64,000 nt of DNA from Pyropia haitanensis (GCA_008729055.1 SDUX01000002.1:1430496-1494495), one strand, 5' to 3'. Positions 51,992 through 63,449 are shown, numbered from the stretch's first letter. The notes: generated by a model from the sequence alone, not told the origin. Made by a program: numbers and translations.

Positions 51992-52039
51992 ACCCACAAC
52001 GGATTAGTAGCCCACCTACACGACGGATCCGTTGTGGGT
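51992..52039 (-). repeat. 48-bp terminal hairpin, right copy
   Basis: Reverse complement of the hairpin at 44754-44801 with one mismatch in 48 bp (AAT versus AAA near the loop end). The 11-bp stem ACCCACAACGG/CCGTTGTGGGT is intact. It is preceded by exceptionally long C runs (51907-51975), including one of about 22 C. Confidence 0.85.
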
Positions 52040-52668
52040 CGTTTTCTTTGGAATACTACCTCCTTGAACGATACCTGCACTCTCACGCGCTGTCTGCTGT
52101 CCTCTGTCCCTCTCCCCACGGCGCTTCGTGCAGGCTGGCCATCACGGGCTGGCGGCTGAACGCTCCTCTGCGGCGGCGCTTTTGGGCTCGGTGAGCTGTC
52201 TTCCTATATCTCCTTTGGGCCCCGTCTGCTGCGCTGGTGTTCGTGCAAGGCGACCGTGGCTTGCACGCAATGGTCGGCAGGCGGGAGGGCCCTGCGACGC
52301 GGCGCGCGTCACAGTGGCGGCCTGCCGCACGGGGCTGTGCCCCGGTCGCAGAGAATTTCCAGGCTGAGATACACGGCAGCATGCTGCTGCGGCGGGGCAG
52401 ATATTTTCTTGGAGGGATGGGAGAGACGTTCCCCCCTGCGCAGTGGGCGTTTGGTGGGCGCCCTCTTCCTCCGCTCGCTGTAGGGACGGTGAGAGGGTGG
52501 GCGTGCGTTGTGCGTGGGCGCCGAGGCGACAGGCGGCGGTATTGACACCGACGGCTGTTGCCACCGTCATCGTCGTCATCGACACAACTGTCGCCATTGT
52601 CTCTGTTTGTGGTGCCGCTTGGCGTGGGTGCGGAGGCGGCCCTCGTGGGCGGCAAACGCCCCCACGCT
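52040..52668 (+). promoter_or_regulatory. upstream region of the Ser-rich protein gene
   Basis: About 0.63 kb between the palindromic element and the next gene. Short open frames exist on both strands but none has protein-like features. It probably holds the promoter and 5' UTR of the gene starting at 52669, possibly influenced by the neighbouring element. Confidence 0.3.
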
Positions 52669-54549
52669 ATGGACGTGGCGCGAGTGCAAGGCCGGCAGCG
52701 GTCCGAAGCGGTGGTCGCTGACAACACGGTGGCGGCGGTGGCCGCCGCCGCCGCCGCAGACGACAACACTGCTGCCAAGGACGGCGACGGCGAGCACAGA
52801 CGGTTTGTGACTGCCCTGGCGGACCGCCCGCGGCTGGCCGCGCCCCTGTCGCCCGCGGCAGACGATGACAACTTGGCCAGTGGGGCGGCGCCGTTGCTCA
52901 GCACGGGGTACGTGGGCGGCGCTGGCGGCGACGAGGAGCTGCCGTATCTGGACCTCCCCGTCGATGATACGCAGCTGCTGCTGCGGGTGGACATGCCGAT
53001 GGACCCGTCGTCGGAGCCCGTGTCACCACGCCCCGTGTCGCCACGCCCCGTCCCTGCGGCGGCGCCGTGGAAAGACGCGTACGACGCGGCGCAGCTGCAC
53101 GTCGACGCCATTGCCGAGGCGATGGAGCGGGGCGACGGCTTTGCCCTGCCCGCCGCAGTGGCCACTGCCACGGGGCGCTCGTCGGCGTCGGCGTCGCCAT
53201 CGTCCTCGTTGCCGGCGGGGACGGGGCTGCCGCTCGCGTCGTCTGTGTCGGTGGCGCTGCTGGAAAAGATTTCGCGGCTGCCCCAGCGGTCGTCGTCTGC
53301 GTCCCGGGCGGCCGCGTATGGGGACTACACGGCGCCCGGGTCCATCTCACTCTCTGGCCGCTGCAGCCGCCTGCCGTCCCTGAATGAGGACGAGGAGTCT
53401 GCTAGTACAACATTGAGTGCGTCGGCAGGGGGGCCCGGCGTCCTGTTGGACACCAGTCCAGACCGGGTTGGCGCCACCGCCTGCCGCAGCAGTGACCGTG
53501 CCGGCACTATGGACGGAATCCCCGACGGTGAGGACGGTGGGGACGATGGCGGCTTGGCCGCCGCGGACCTCGAGCAGCTCGCGCGGGCGCGCGCCGCGCG
53601 GCGGAGGTACCGCTCGATGAGCCGCGGCCGGCCGGTCAACAACGCGCCTGACTTGTCCTCGTCGTCGTCGGGGGTGGCGCACCTCTCGCGCGGCCGCAGC
53701 CTGGTGCGGATGGCCATCGGCACGCCGGGCAGCCGCACCGCGTCGGTCGACGTGGACGTAGCCGATGCGGAGCAGGGGCGCTTGGGGCGCTCGCGCTCGG
53801 CGGTGGCCCCGGCGGTGCTCCGGACAGTCATGATGGGGCTGCCGCCAGGCACGGCGTTGGGCAGCGGCGCTGGCGACGGTGGTAGTGGCAGTGGCAGTGG
53901 CAGCGGCAGTGGCAGTGGCAGCGGCGGCTGCACATCTGTGGGCAGCGCCCTCAGCCACACCGGCTCTATCTCTGCGCTGCAAATGCGGCGGAGCCATCGT
54001 CGGGTCTGGCTGACGCCGCCAGCTGACGGCGACGTCACCAGCCGGCAGAACAGTGATGGGAGCAGCGACGGGGGTCAGTTCTCAACCTCGCAGAGTGCGC
54101 CCTTGTCGTCGCAGGCGGCGGTCCCCGGGGCGTCGACGGCGCCCGGCAACGCTCCCGTGGTTGGCCGCTCGCGCGAGCGGGGAGCCACCCCAGACGGTCG
54201 CGGCCGCGGCCGGCAGGACCTGGCGACCGGCTCCATCACCGACCTGGGCACCGCCCGTCAGGCGGGGGAGCCGCACGCCGCCCACGGGCGGCTCGAGTGC
54301 TCCCCCCGCGTGCGCTACCGCCGCCTGTCGTGCGGCCGCCGGCCGGTGGTGATGGAGGTGATGCCCGTCGTTGGCGAGGACCGCCTGACGCCCGTGCACA
54401 TGAGCATCGCGCAGCGGTGCGCGCGGGCGCGGTCAGGGAGCCCGTGCCGCGCGCGGGAGATGGTCGTGACGCTCCGGGGGGGGGAGGACGCGGGGGGGGG
54501 GGCGGGGGTGGAAGCGGGCGTCCGACGCGGGGGGGCGGTGGCGCCATAG
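52669..54549 (+). CDS. Ser/Ala-rich disordered protein with many basophilic phospho-site motifs
   Basis: I do not recognise the family. The 626-residue frame is open from ATG 52669 (MDVARVQGRQRSEAVVADNT). Its composition is mixed, with Asp, Glu, Leu, Val and Met well represented, which supports real coding. Notable pieces are DEELPYLDLPVDDTQLLLRV, WKDAYDAAQLHVDAIAEAME, LLEKISRLPQRSSSASRAA and ADLEQLARARAARRRYRSMS. R-x-x-S type sites recur (RYRSMSRGR, RGRSLVRM, RSRSAVAP, YRRLSCGRR), as expected of a substrate of basophilic kinases, and a (SG)n tract follows PPGTALGSGAGDGG. The end crosses G runs near 54475-54505, so the last 25 or so residues may be out of frame. No transmembrane segment. Confidence 0.6.
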   Translation: MDVARVQGRQRSEAVVADNTVAAVAAAAAADDNTAAKDGDGEHRRFVTALADRPRLAAPLSPAADDDNLASGAAPLLSTGYVGGAGGDEELPYLDLPVDDTQLLLRVDMPMDPSSEPVSPRPVSPRPVPAAAPWKDAYDAAQLHVDAIAEAMERGDGFALPAAVATATGRSSASASPSSSLPAGTGLPLASSVSVALLEKISRLPQRSSSASRAAAYGDYTAPGSISLSGRCSRLPSLNEDEESASTTLSASAGGPGVLLDTSPDRVGATACRSSDRAGTMDGIPDGEDGGDDGGLAAADLEQLARARAARRRYRSMSRGRPVNNAPDLSSSSSGVAHLSRGRSLVRMAIGTPGSRTASVDVDVADAEQGRLGRSRSAVAPAVLRTVMMGLPPGTALGSGAGDGGSGSGSGSGSGSGSGGCTSVGSALSHTGSISALQMRRSHRRVWLTPPADGDVTSRQNSDGSSDGGQFSTSQSAPLSSQAAVPGASTAPGNAPVVGRSRERGATPDGRGRGRQDLATGSITDLGTARQAGEPHAAHGRLECSPRVRYRRLSCGRRPVVMEVMPVVGEDRLTPVHMSIAQRCARARSGSPCRAREMVVTLRGGEDAGGGAGVEAGVRRGGAVAP

Positions 54550-55440
54550 AGGGGGGGATAGTTGGCTCCACAGGGGGGGGGGGTAGGCGGCACCACTCGC
54601 GGGGGGGTAAGGGTATGGCGATGGGGACGGCGGCGCTCAGCGGGGGGTGGGCTCGTGCCTGTCGGGTGGTATGAGGGGGCATGGCGGGGTGGGCCTGCAT
54701 GTAGGGCTTGCTGGAAGGGTCCCTGCCGCGTCGGCGGTGCGCTGGCCTGCGGCTCGATTTTTTTTTTTGGGTGCGCCGCCTCTTCATTCCGTGCCTCGTT
54801 GTTCCGCGCCTCGTCACTGTATGTAGTGGGCTATCTGGCGACCGGTCTCCGCGGCGAGGCGTGTCCCTCGGGGGCGGCCGCCCCCTGCATTCAGCAATGT
54901 GCGCGAGCAATCCCCGCCCCGCCCGCGGACTTTGTGTCGGGTCTCGTGATCCCTGTCGGCCGCCTCGTAGCGTGCGCCACACGGCCAGACCGTGTGACCT
55001 TCGGCACTCCGACTACGGCAGGCGCAGGCACCGCAGGCGAGCCAGAGGGGGGAGAGGGGGGGACACTTGCGTGGCGTGCGTGCGTGCGCGCCGCCGTCCC
55101 AGCCCCCGCCCGGGCCGTGGACGCGTAGGTCCGCGTCGGCCGACACAGCGGTCGGCACGCGGAGGGTGGCCGCGCCGGGCGGCGAGACTCGCGCCGCCCA
55201 GCAAGCGACGCGGGCGCGGCGCACACCGCGGGGGTGCGCCGCGACTCCCCCAAGGGTGCACAACCGTTGGTACAGTCTATGCAAGAGCAGGCAGGCAGTC
55301 ACGGTCAGCGCCAGTCAAGAAAGAAACAACACCCAGTGATGAAATAAGAGGACCACAGCGCACACACACCCACGCCAGAAAAAAAAAAAAAGAGGCGCGG
55401 CGAGGGGGTGTCGACGCCTACGGCAGTCACACGGCCGCGG
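54550..55440. other. convergent intergenic region
   Basis: About 0.9 kb between the Ser-rich and coiled-coil genes. It has T runs (54763-54772) and an A run of 13 at 55379-55391 just past the leftward gene's stop codon, possibly part of 3'-end signals. No convincing ORF or RNA gene. Confidence 0.35.
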
Positions 55441-58258
55441 CTATGGCTGCTCGCCCCCCTCGGCGGCGCGTCCGTCTGCGCCCGGGCTGTGGGTGGCGCG
55501 CCGCCGCGGCGGCGGCGGCGACGTCGTCGGCGTCGACGGCGCGGCCGGCGACTGAGACGGCGACCGAGACGGGAGGCCGCTCGCGCTCGACAGCCGCCGC
55601 AGGGAGGAGGTGGCGGCGCCCGGGGAGACGCCGCCCCCCCCCCCACCCCCCCCCCAGCGGCCGCCGCCGGGCTCGAGCTGCTGCTCCCCGACCGCCGCGG
55701 CGTCGGGAGCCCCGGCAGCCGCGACGCGGGCTTCTTGTCCACCCCCAGCCGCACCGCCGCGGCGGTGCTGACCGCCGTCGGCGACCGCGCCGGGTGCATC
55801 TCGTCGATGCGGCGCTGGAGGACGGTGCGCTTGAGCGCCACGTCCCGCGCGAGCTCCTCGTTGCGGTGGAGGCGCGTGCGGAGGGCGGCTTCCGCGTCCT
55901 TGGCGCGGACCGCCGCGGCCTCCGCGTCGGCCGCGCGGCGGCGGAGGGCAGTCGCCTCGCGGCGGGCCGACTCCAGGCGCGTCTCGGCGGCGCGCGTCGC
56001 GGCGGCCGCCGCGTCGGCGCGCTCGGCCGCGCGCGCCGCCGCGACGCGGGCGGTGTCGGTCTCTTGGCGCGCCGCCGCCGCGGCGTCGCGCGCGCGCGCG
56101 ACGCGCGTGCGGAGGCCCGACGCCTCGGCCTCGGCGGCGCGGGCGGCCTCCTCGGCGGCGCCGCGCGCCTCGTCGGCAAGGCCCAGCCGCACGGCAATGC
56201 CGTCCCGGTCGGCCGTGACGCGTGCGACGGTTCGCTCCGCGTCGGCGGCGCGGGTGGTGGCGGCCGCCGCGTCGGCGCGGGCGGCGGCGGCCGCCGCGGT
56301 CAGGCGGGTGTGGGCGGCCGCCGCGGCGCGGCGGGCGGCCGCGAGCGCCGCGGCCGTCTCGTCGGCGCGGTCGCGCTGGGCGGCCGCGTCGGCGGTCGCC
56401 GCGTCGGTCGCGGCGGTCTGCTGCGTCAGCCGCGACTCGGTGGTGGACAGTGTCGCGGTCGCCGTGGCGAGCGCCGCCTCGAGCCGGGTCTTGTCCGCAG
56501 CCAGGCCCGCCTCCCGGGCGGCGGTGGCGCGGGCGTCGGCCTCCCAGCGCGCCGCCGCCGCCTCCGCGGCCCGCACGTGCGCGAGGGCGTCCTTGTGCAC
56601 CGCCCGCTCCGCCTCGAGCGTCGTCGTCGTCTCGGCAAGGTCCGTGCCGAGGCGGCCCGCCTCGGCGTCGGCCGCCTCGAGGCGCTCCTTGGTGCCCTTG
56701 TGCGCGCCCACCTCGTCGGCGTACGCCGCGCGGACGGCGGCCAGGTCTGCGCGGGCGGCACGCATGGAGTCGACCGCGTCGGCCGTCCGGCGGCGGGCGG
56801 CACGGAGGCGGGTGAGCATGTCCTCCACCGTCAGCTCGTGCTCCTTGGGGAGGTAGCGGCCCTCGAGGGTGCGGTTGGCCGCCGCGAGCGCCTCCTTGGT
56901 CGCCTTGGCCCGGCTCAGCGCCGTGTCACGCTCCACCTCCACGCTCGCCGTGTCGGCGCGCGCGGCAATCACCTCCTCGTTGGCCTCCTTGAGCGCCACC
57001 TTGGCCTCGGCCAGCGTCGCGGGCTTGAGGTTGATCGGCCGCGGCGCCCGCCGCGTCGACCGCCGCGGCCGCGAGGCGGTGCTGCCCGCCGAGCTCCGCG
57101 GCATCCGGCTGCGCGTGGCGGCCGAGTCGAAAAAAACCTCGTCCGCAACGATGCCCTCAACGCCGTTGCTCGCCGCGGGGCCCCGCGACGAGCGGCGCGG
57201 GGCGCTCGGCACAGATGAGGTGGTCGACGCGGACGCAGACGGCGGCTGCGTGCTGCCGCTGCTCCGCCGGGAGCCCATTGTTGGCGGCCGCCCCGACGAG
57301 GTGGGCACGACGAGCCGGCGGCCCGCCGAGGACGAGCCATTCTCGTCCTCCTCGTTGCTCCCGCCCGCGTTCCCGGCCGCCGCGACGGCGGTGGTGCCGG
57401 TCGCCACGCCGGCCGGCTCGACCGCTATGACGCCGCTGCTATCGCCAGGGCTGCTCAACTCGGCATCCCCAAAGGACGGTGCCGCAGCCGCCCGCTGCGC
57501 CGCAGCGGTGAGCGCGCGGAGCATGCGCGCGCGGTGCACCTCCTGGCGGGCCTCGGCCGCGGGATCCGCGGGCGCACCGTCCGCGGCCGCAGCGTCCACG
57601 CCGGCGGCCGCGGCCGCGGCCGCGGGGTCACTCAGCGAGGCGGCCAGCAAGGACGCCATGCCGGGCGGCACTCCGGCGAGGAGGGCCTCGGCCGCGCCGG
57701 GCGGTGTACCAGCGGAGACGCCGCCGGGCGGCGCCGACACGGCCGACGGGCCGCCGAGCGAGTCGCCCATCGCGGCGGCGGCGGCGTCACTCATGAGGGC
57801 GGCGGCCGCCCGCGGTAAATCCGCGCCCATCGCAGAGGCGGCGGCAATCCCGGGAGGCACAGTGTCAGGTGGTGACGCCGCGGGCGATGGGCCGCCACCG
57901 CCGCCACCCCCACCACCCCCCCCACCGCCACGCGTACCCCCCTCGTCCGCGTGACCGCCACCGCCACCACCACCGTCGGCGCTACCGGCCAGCGGCCGGG
58001 CCGGCAGCGCCGCCAGCCGCACCACCTCCACCGCCGCCCCGTTGGCCGCCCCCCCCGCGCCGTCGCCGCCCCCCCTCCTGGCGGGTGCCCCCGCGGCGGT
58101 GGCGGCACGGACGCGGCCGCCGCCGACGCGGCCACGGCCGACGGCGGCGGCGGCGGCGGCGGCGCGGGGTCGCCGCCGGGCGGCACCGGCAGAGGCACAT
58201 CGTCCGCAACGCCGCCGGCCGGTGGCGGCGGCGGCGGCGCTGCCGACGCGGTGGCGGG

Positions 58259-58309
<51 letters not shown>

Positions 58310-58803
58310 AGCGGCGGCCGCCACGGCGGCCGCCTCCTGTCGGTCAGAGTCCCCCATTATTGGTGGCCGCAACTCGGGAGGTGGCGGCGGTGACGGCTGC
58401 GCCGACGGCGGGGGCGGTGGCGGCGAGGGCGGAGGCGGCGGCGGCGGCTGTGGTGGTGGCGGTGGCGGCGGCCGCGGCGGCGGCGCCGTGGGCGCGGCCG
58501 CCCCCCCCCTCCCCGGCGGCTCGCTGTCGCGCGCGGCGGCGGCCCGCGACGACAGCGGGTCGGAGCGGAGGGCGTCACGGAGGGTGCCCAGCGCCATGCG
58601 GCTGCGGTCAATGGCACGCGCAAAGAGGGGCGCCGGCGCCGCCGCCGCGGCCGCCGCGGCGGCGGGCGCGGCGCCCGCCTTGGCCGCCCCGCCCGCCACG
58701 CTCGTCGCCATGGCCGCCGCGCCGCCCGCCGCGCGCTTGCCGCTGCCGCTGGCGACCCCCCCACCGCGGCCGCCCCTGCCACTGTCGCCGCCGCCGCCGC
58801 CGC

Positions 58804-58834
<31 letters not shown>

Positions 58835-59113
58835 ACGCCCACCCCCGCGGCCGCCGCCGCCGTCGCGGGCGTCTCCCCCCCTCGCCGCCGCCGCCGCCGC
58901 CGCCGTCGCCGCCGCCGACCGCCGCCTGCTCCGAAGCGACAGGCGGGAGCCGAGCGTGGAGCTCCCGCCCGACGCCGCGCCGCCGTCGTCGGCACCCCAC
59001 GCGGCGGCGGCGGCGGCACCCGCGGCGGCCACGCCGCGCGTCGGCGACGGCGGGCTCCCGCCGCCCGCCGCCACCCGCCCGCCGCCGCCGCCGCCGCCGC
59101 CGCCCCCACCGCC

Positions 59114-59144
<31 letters not shown>

Positions 59145-59308
59145 CCACCGCCGCCGCCGCTGCCACCGCCGCCGCCGCCGCCGCTGCCACCGCCGCCGCC
59201 GCCCGCAGCCGGCAGCGTCGCGCGGCGCGCCGAGCGGCGCCGCCGCGGCGCGGGCGCGCGGCGGTCGCCGGGCGCGGCGGCGGTCGCGGCGGCCGCCCGC
59301 GATGCCAT
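55441..59308 (-). CDS. long coiled-coil protein with disordered Gly/Pro-rich N-terminus
   Basis: About 1,280 residues on the minus strand. ATG 59308 opens MASRAAAATAAAPGDRRAPA. Poly-Gly and poly-Pro tracts follow, along with RSRMALGTLRDALRSDPLSS near 58600 and MGDSDRQEAAAV near 58355. A frame change at the C run near 58045-58055 leads to VEVVRLAALPARPLAGSADG. Then comes a Ser/Thr-rich linker and, from about 57040 to 55800, a near-continuous coiled coil: LAEAKVALKEANEEVIAARA, KERLEAADAEAGRLGTDLAE, RRIDEMHPARSPTAVS. After a second C-run break near 55635 the natural frame gives a Ser/Pro tail (SSLRRLSSASGLPSRSPSQS) ending EGGEQP at 55441. It could be a golgin-, centrosome- or cytoskeleton-type scaffold. 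Function is unknown. Confidence 0.62.
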
Positions 59309-61749
59309 CCGCGGGGACCCCCCGCGAGTGGGCCGCAGCCAGTGGGGGGGGGGGGGGGCGGCGCGGCTGAGCACACAGCAAGAGGCGGAGGGGGGCGGTG
59401 GGAAAGGGGGGGGGGGGGGGGGGGGGGGAGGGGGGGGGGGGGGGGTGGGTGGGGTGGCCCGCCGAGGCGCACGACGACCTCCTGTCTGTCTGTCGGCGGG
59501 CGGTCGCGCCACGCGCGCGCGCCACCGCCACGCAAGGGCCTTGTGCGTCGCCGCCGACACTGCCACCGTCACGGCACCGCCGTGGTGCGTGCGGCGGCGG
59601 CGGCGGCGGGGAGCCGCGGGCGGGCGAGGTGGGCGCGGCAGCCGGGGGCGGGGGGGGGGGGGGGTGGGGGGGATCACGCCCTCAAGGGCGGACGGCCAAG
59701 TTCCCTCGCGCCGCGCCTGCCGTGGGCGCGGTCTCTGTCCTACCCGCCCCCCCCACCCCCCACCACCCCCACCCAACACCCTTTGCTGCACCAGCCGGGG
59801 GGAGGTCCACAACGGGAGTGTCACCGCCACGCCTCTGCCGCGCAGCTGCGCAGGTGGGCGCGAGGCGGGTGTGCCACACCAGCCGTGGGCTCGGCGCGGT
59901 GACAGCGGGCCACCCGGCCGGCCGGGTCGGCCGACTGTCTGCCGGCGGGTGCCACAGCGGGGGCCAAGCCGCGGCGTGTTTCCGCCCGCCGTTCACCACG
60001 GACGCAGCCGCGTCGTTTGGGGAAAACACCCACGCGAGCAGTCGGGCTGGGCAGATCACATCTTTTGCAGATGGGTGCGTACCGAATTTCGCAAAGAGGG
60101 CCGATGCACGGGCAAGGCCACTAGAATACGGTAGTTATCAAATCGAGATCGGCTGTCAGCACCAATCAAGTATATGTCGCGTTGTTGGGAGTGACGAGCC
60201 CCTCTGCTCCGGTTTGTCGATGTGCCTGTCAGCCCTTGCGGCCGAGTGCGTGCCAAGGCACTCGTCGTCCGTCAGGAACGCCCTCCGTCGATGCGGGTCT
60301 GGCCCTCTTCTTTCGTCCTTCTCATCTTGGCAGGGCACTCTGCGTGCTGGTGACGCGCTGGCGACGCGGAGAACTGTTTATTGTCTGGGGTGTTGTCCGG
60401 TGCGTGAAGGCCGTCGCTGTCTTGCAGCTGGACGTCAGCGGCAGCAGGGAGCACCTTCTCCGTCGGAGGGGCTCTGCGCTGCGAGGCCAGTCACCGTGAA
60501 AGAGAACCAACACCCCAACTGGCAATACAGACAATCTTTGTTCTTTTGGAGGGGTTGTTCCCAGGCACGCACCGGTCGCATGAAAGTGACCGACCGGCAG
60601 CGCCGTTTGCGAGCTCAAACGACAGGACAGCGGGCCGGCGACTTGCCTTGGCCGTGTCCGCCACGTCCGAAAACGTGGGGGCGTGGCGGAGCCGCTGGCG
60701 GCATTCTCCCGACGGACACACAGAGCCACTGGTGGCAGCACGCGGTGGCTGGTGACCGGCCGTCGGGCGGCGACGGTCGTTGAGGATGCGCCGCGGATTG
60801 TGGTGTGGGTAGAGCGATACGGCTGGGCGCGAGGGCTGCGGATGTGCTTTTGAGGGGCGATGCGCGGTGCAGTCCGCGCGCCCTCCTTTGATCGTGTCAG
60901 ACACTGTGGTTTCCAGTCGTGTCGTCCACTGGGAATTCAATCACGAGGTGGTTGTGTCCCACCGCCAAAGCCCAAACACTCCCCACACGAGAGAAGGAGG
61001 TGGCAGCAAAGAACAGTACAGGGCGGCAGACTGTCTGCACCGGCCGCACGCACGAGCGCGTTGACCGTGTAGATCGCACGACCAGCGCGGTGCCCTGCAT
61101 TACTGTAGATGATACCTCGAATCTCCTCCGGCGTAGACACGTTTGGGCAAGGTACTTGGAGTTCAATTGCAAGGAAGTCAAGTCGCTCCGACTTCTGACA
61201 TGTCGTTTGCCGAGATCAGAAGTACTGTGTACTTCAACCGCCAACTGATAGGGCTCTCACTGGCGGCAGCGCGAGCTCGCGGGACCGTCGCTCCGGTGCG
61301 CCGTAGCCTGCTTGGCCGCGCGCCCTGCACTATTTCGTTAACGGTTTTTGCGTGACGTTTTTTTTCGCGCGGTGGCCCACTTGCAGGCGCGCGTGTGGCG
61401 AGATCCGGAGTGGCCGGGCCGCCGCCAATGCCACGGCGGCATGGGCCGGCGCCGCCGGTGGCGGTGCCCCCCCTTGCCCCGGTGCGTGAGGCCCACGGCG
61501 GCCGCCGGTATCGCCTGCCGTCGGTATCGCCTGCCGCGGCCGTTGACCCCTACCAGACCCTCTGGCCTAGCGGCGTCGGCTGCCGGCCCCCGCCACGCCC
61601 GCGGACAAGAGCCGCCGCCGCGGCCGCCACCAACACCGCCCCCGCCGCCAACCCCTCCAAATTGTCCCTCTGCCGCCGCCGCTGCCGCTGCTCGTCCCCA
61701 CCCTGCCGGCCGCTCCCTACCCACCGCCGCGGCCACCGCCCGTAGCACC
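59309..61749. promoter_or_regulatory. divergent intergenic region with extreme G runs
   Basis: Shared upstream region of the coiled-coil gene and the polyamine synthase gene. It contains runs of 23 and 16 G separated by one A (59406-59445), further G runs at 59648-59665, then moderate-GC sequence from about 60000 to 61350. No tRNA or domain-bearing ORF was recognised. An upstream in-frame ATG at 61441 could extend the polyamine synthase N-terminus by about 100 residues. Confidence 0.35.
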
Positions 61750-63449
61750 ATGGCGCCGCCGGCCGCTGCCGCTGTCGCCGCAGACCATGGCAGCGGCGGC
61801 GGTAGTGTCGGCAGCAGCGGCGGCGGTGCCGTTGCCGCCGCCCCGCCCGGCGCCGTGCCCGCGGCGCTGACGCCCGCCGACGTTGCGGCGCTGCTGTCGC
61901 GCCCCCGCCTCGGCGTCGCCGACGACGCGGCCGCCCCCGCCGGCGATGCGGCGGCGGCGGCCAAGACCGGCGGCGGGGCCGTAGCGGCGGGTGGCTCTGG
62001 CCCCGAGCCGCCGCCGCCGCCAGAGGCGTCGGCGCCGTCGCGCTGGTTTGTCGAGCCCCTCACCCCCGACAACCTCTTCCTCCACCGGGTGGCGTCGGTG
62101 TTTACGACCGCCACCACCCCGTTCCAGCAGCTCGCCGTCGTGGATACGGGCACCTATGGCCGGGCGCTCGTCCTCGACGGCAAGATCCAGACCGCCACGG
62201 GCGACGAGGTGTTTTACCACGAGCCGCTCGTGCACATCCCGGCGGTGCTCCACGCCGCCCGGCGGTCGGCGGCTGTGGACGGCGGCGGCAGCGACGGCGG
62301 TGCCGGCGGCGACAATGGGGCGTCTGCAGACGGGCTGCTGTCGTCGGCGCCAACGTCGGCGCTCGTCCTCGGCGGCGGCGACGGCGGGTCCGTGCGGGAG
62401 CTCCTCCGCTGGCCGTCCATGACCTCCGTCACGCTCGTCGACATTGACGGTGCGGTCGTTGACGCGTGCCGCTCGCACCTGCGCCCCATCCACGGGGGCG
62501 CCCTCGACGGGGACCCCCGCGTCCGCGTCGTCATTGACGACGCGATGGCCCACATTGCCGACGGCACCGACACGTACGACCTCATCCTGTGCGACGTGAC
62601 GGACCCGCTCGAGGACGGGCCGTCGGCGGCGCTGTTTACGCGCGAGTTTTTCGCCGCCGTCGGCGGGCGGCTGGCGCCGGGGGGGGTGATGGCGATCCAG
62701 GCGGGGCCGAGCAGCCTGGTGGAGAACCCGCGCCTCCACCCGCGGGTGATGCGCACGCTCGCGGCGGTGTTCCCGCTCGTTGCGTCGTTTGTGTCGTACA
62801 TCCCGACGTACGGCTCGCCGCTAGGTACGTTGGGGGGAGGCGGGGGGAGCTCGGGGGGGGGGGGGGGGGGGGGGGGGTGTGGGGCGGCCCGGGCGGCTTG
62901 GGGGGGGCGGCATTGCACGAAGGGAGGGGGGCGTGCGTGTGGCACCCGCTCGGCGCGGGCGGGCGCCACGGCCGGCGCCGTGGGGGCTGCCGCTGGCCGT
63001 GCCGCGCGCACGGCGGCTGACTCGGCGTGCGTTGTGGACGCCCCTGCTGCGTATTGTCTGCGTGGTCGCTTTGGCTGTGTGCACGCATCCCCCCTCCCCT
63101 CCCCCCCCCCTCCCCCCCCGGCACGACCCACCCTCCCCCCCCCCCCCGACCCAGGCTTTGCGGTCGCGTCCTTCACGACGCCCACCGCCCCCCCCCCCCC
63201 GCCGTCACCGACGCGCTGTTCGCGGCGCTGACCGGCCCGCCGCTGGTGGTGATGGACGGCGCGTCGCTGGCGGGCGCGTTTGGCATCCCGGCGTGCCTCC
63301 GCCGCGCCATTGCCGCCGAGACGGTCGTGTACACGGCGGCGACGCCGGTCGACACGCTCGGCGCGTCGGCGGGGGGGGGGCGCGCCGCCGGGGGGGGGCG
63401 CGACGCCGACGACGACAGGGGCGAGGCGCGCACGGGGCGCACCCAGTGA
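61750..63449 (+). CDS. thermospermine/spermidine synthase (ACL5-like), two exons
   Basis: Aminopropyltransferase with a Rossmann fold. From ATG 61750, residues 1-95 are Ala/Gly-rich. The catalytic domain then shows LVLDGKIQTATGDEVFYHEP (141-159), LVLGGGDGGSVRELLR for the decarboxylated-SAM site (205-220), LVDID (229-233), DD at 263-264, and YDLILCDVTDPLEDGP (276-291) with the catalytic Asp. LVHIPAVL, the CDVTDPxEDGP form and IQAGPSSL resemble plant ACL5 thermospermine synthase more than spermidine synthase. The 330-nt intron 62825-63154 has a GTACGTT donor and ACCCAG acceptor and restores GFAVASFTTPTAP. A frame break at the C run near 63190-63201 precedes DALFAALTGPPLVVMDGASL and ETVVYTAATPVDTLG, which match the ACL5 C-terminus. 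The stop is at 63447-63449. Confidence 0.85.

Larger units (their letters stand above)
44754..52039. mobile_element. large palindromic (foldback-like) element, no recognisable transposase
   Basis: The unit has mirror symmetry about a centre near 48624. From outside in it has a 48-bp hairpin at each end in inverted orientation; a short mixed segment; a GCC-rich block on the left mirrored by a GGC-rich block on the right; and two arms of about 1.28 kb that are reverse complements of each other with many substitutions. Long symmetrical arms without an identifiable transposase resemble foldback elements. I infer a non-autonomous mobile element or an ancient inverted duplication. The outer parts differ in length (left half about 3.87 kb, right about 3.42 kb), mainly in the low-complexity block. 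It sits just downstream of tRNA-Gln copy 2. Clear target-site duplications were not found. Confidence 0.6.
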
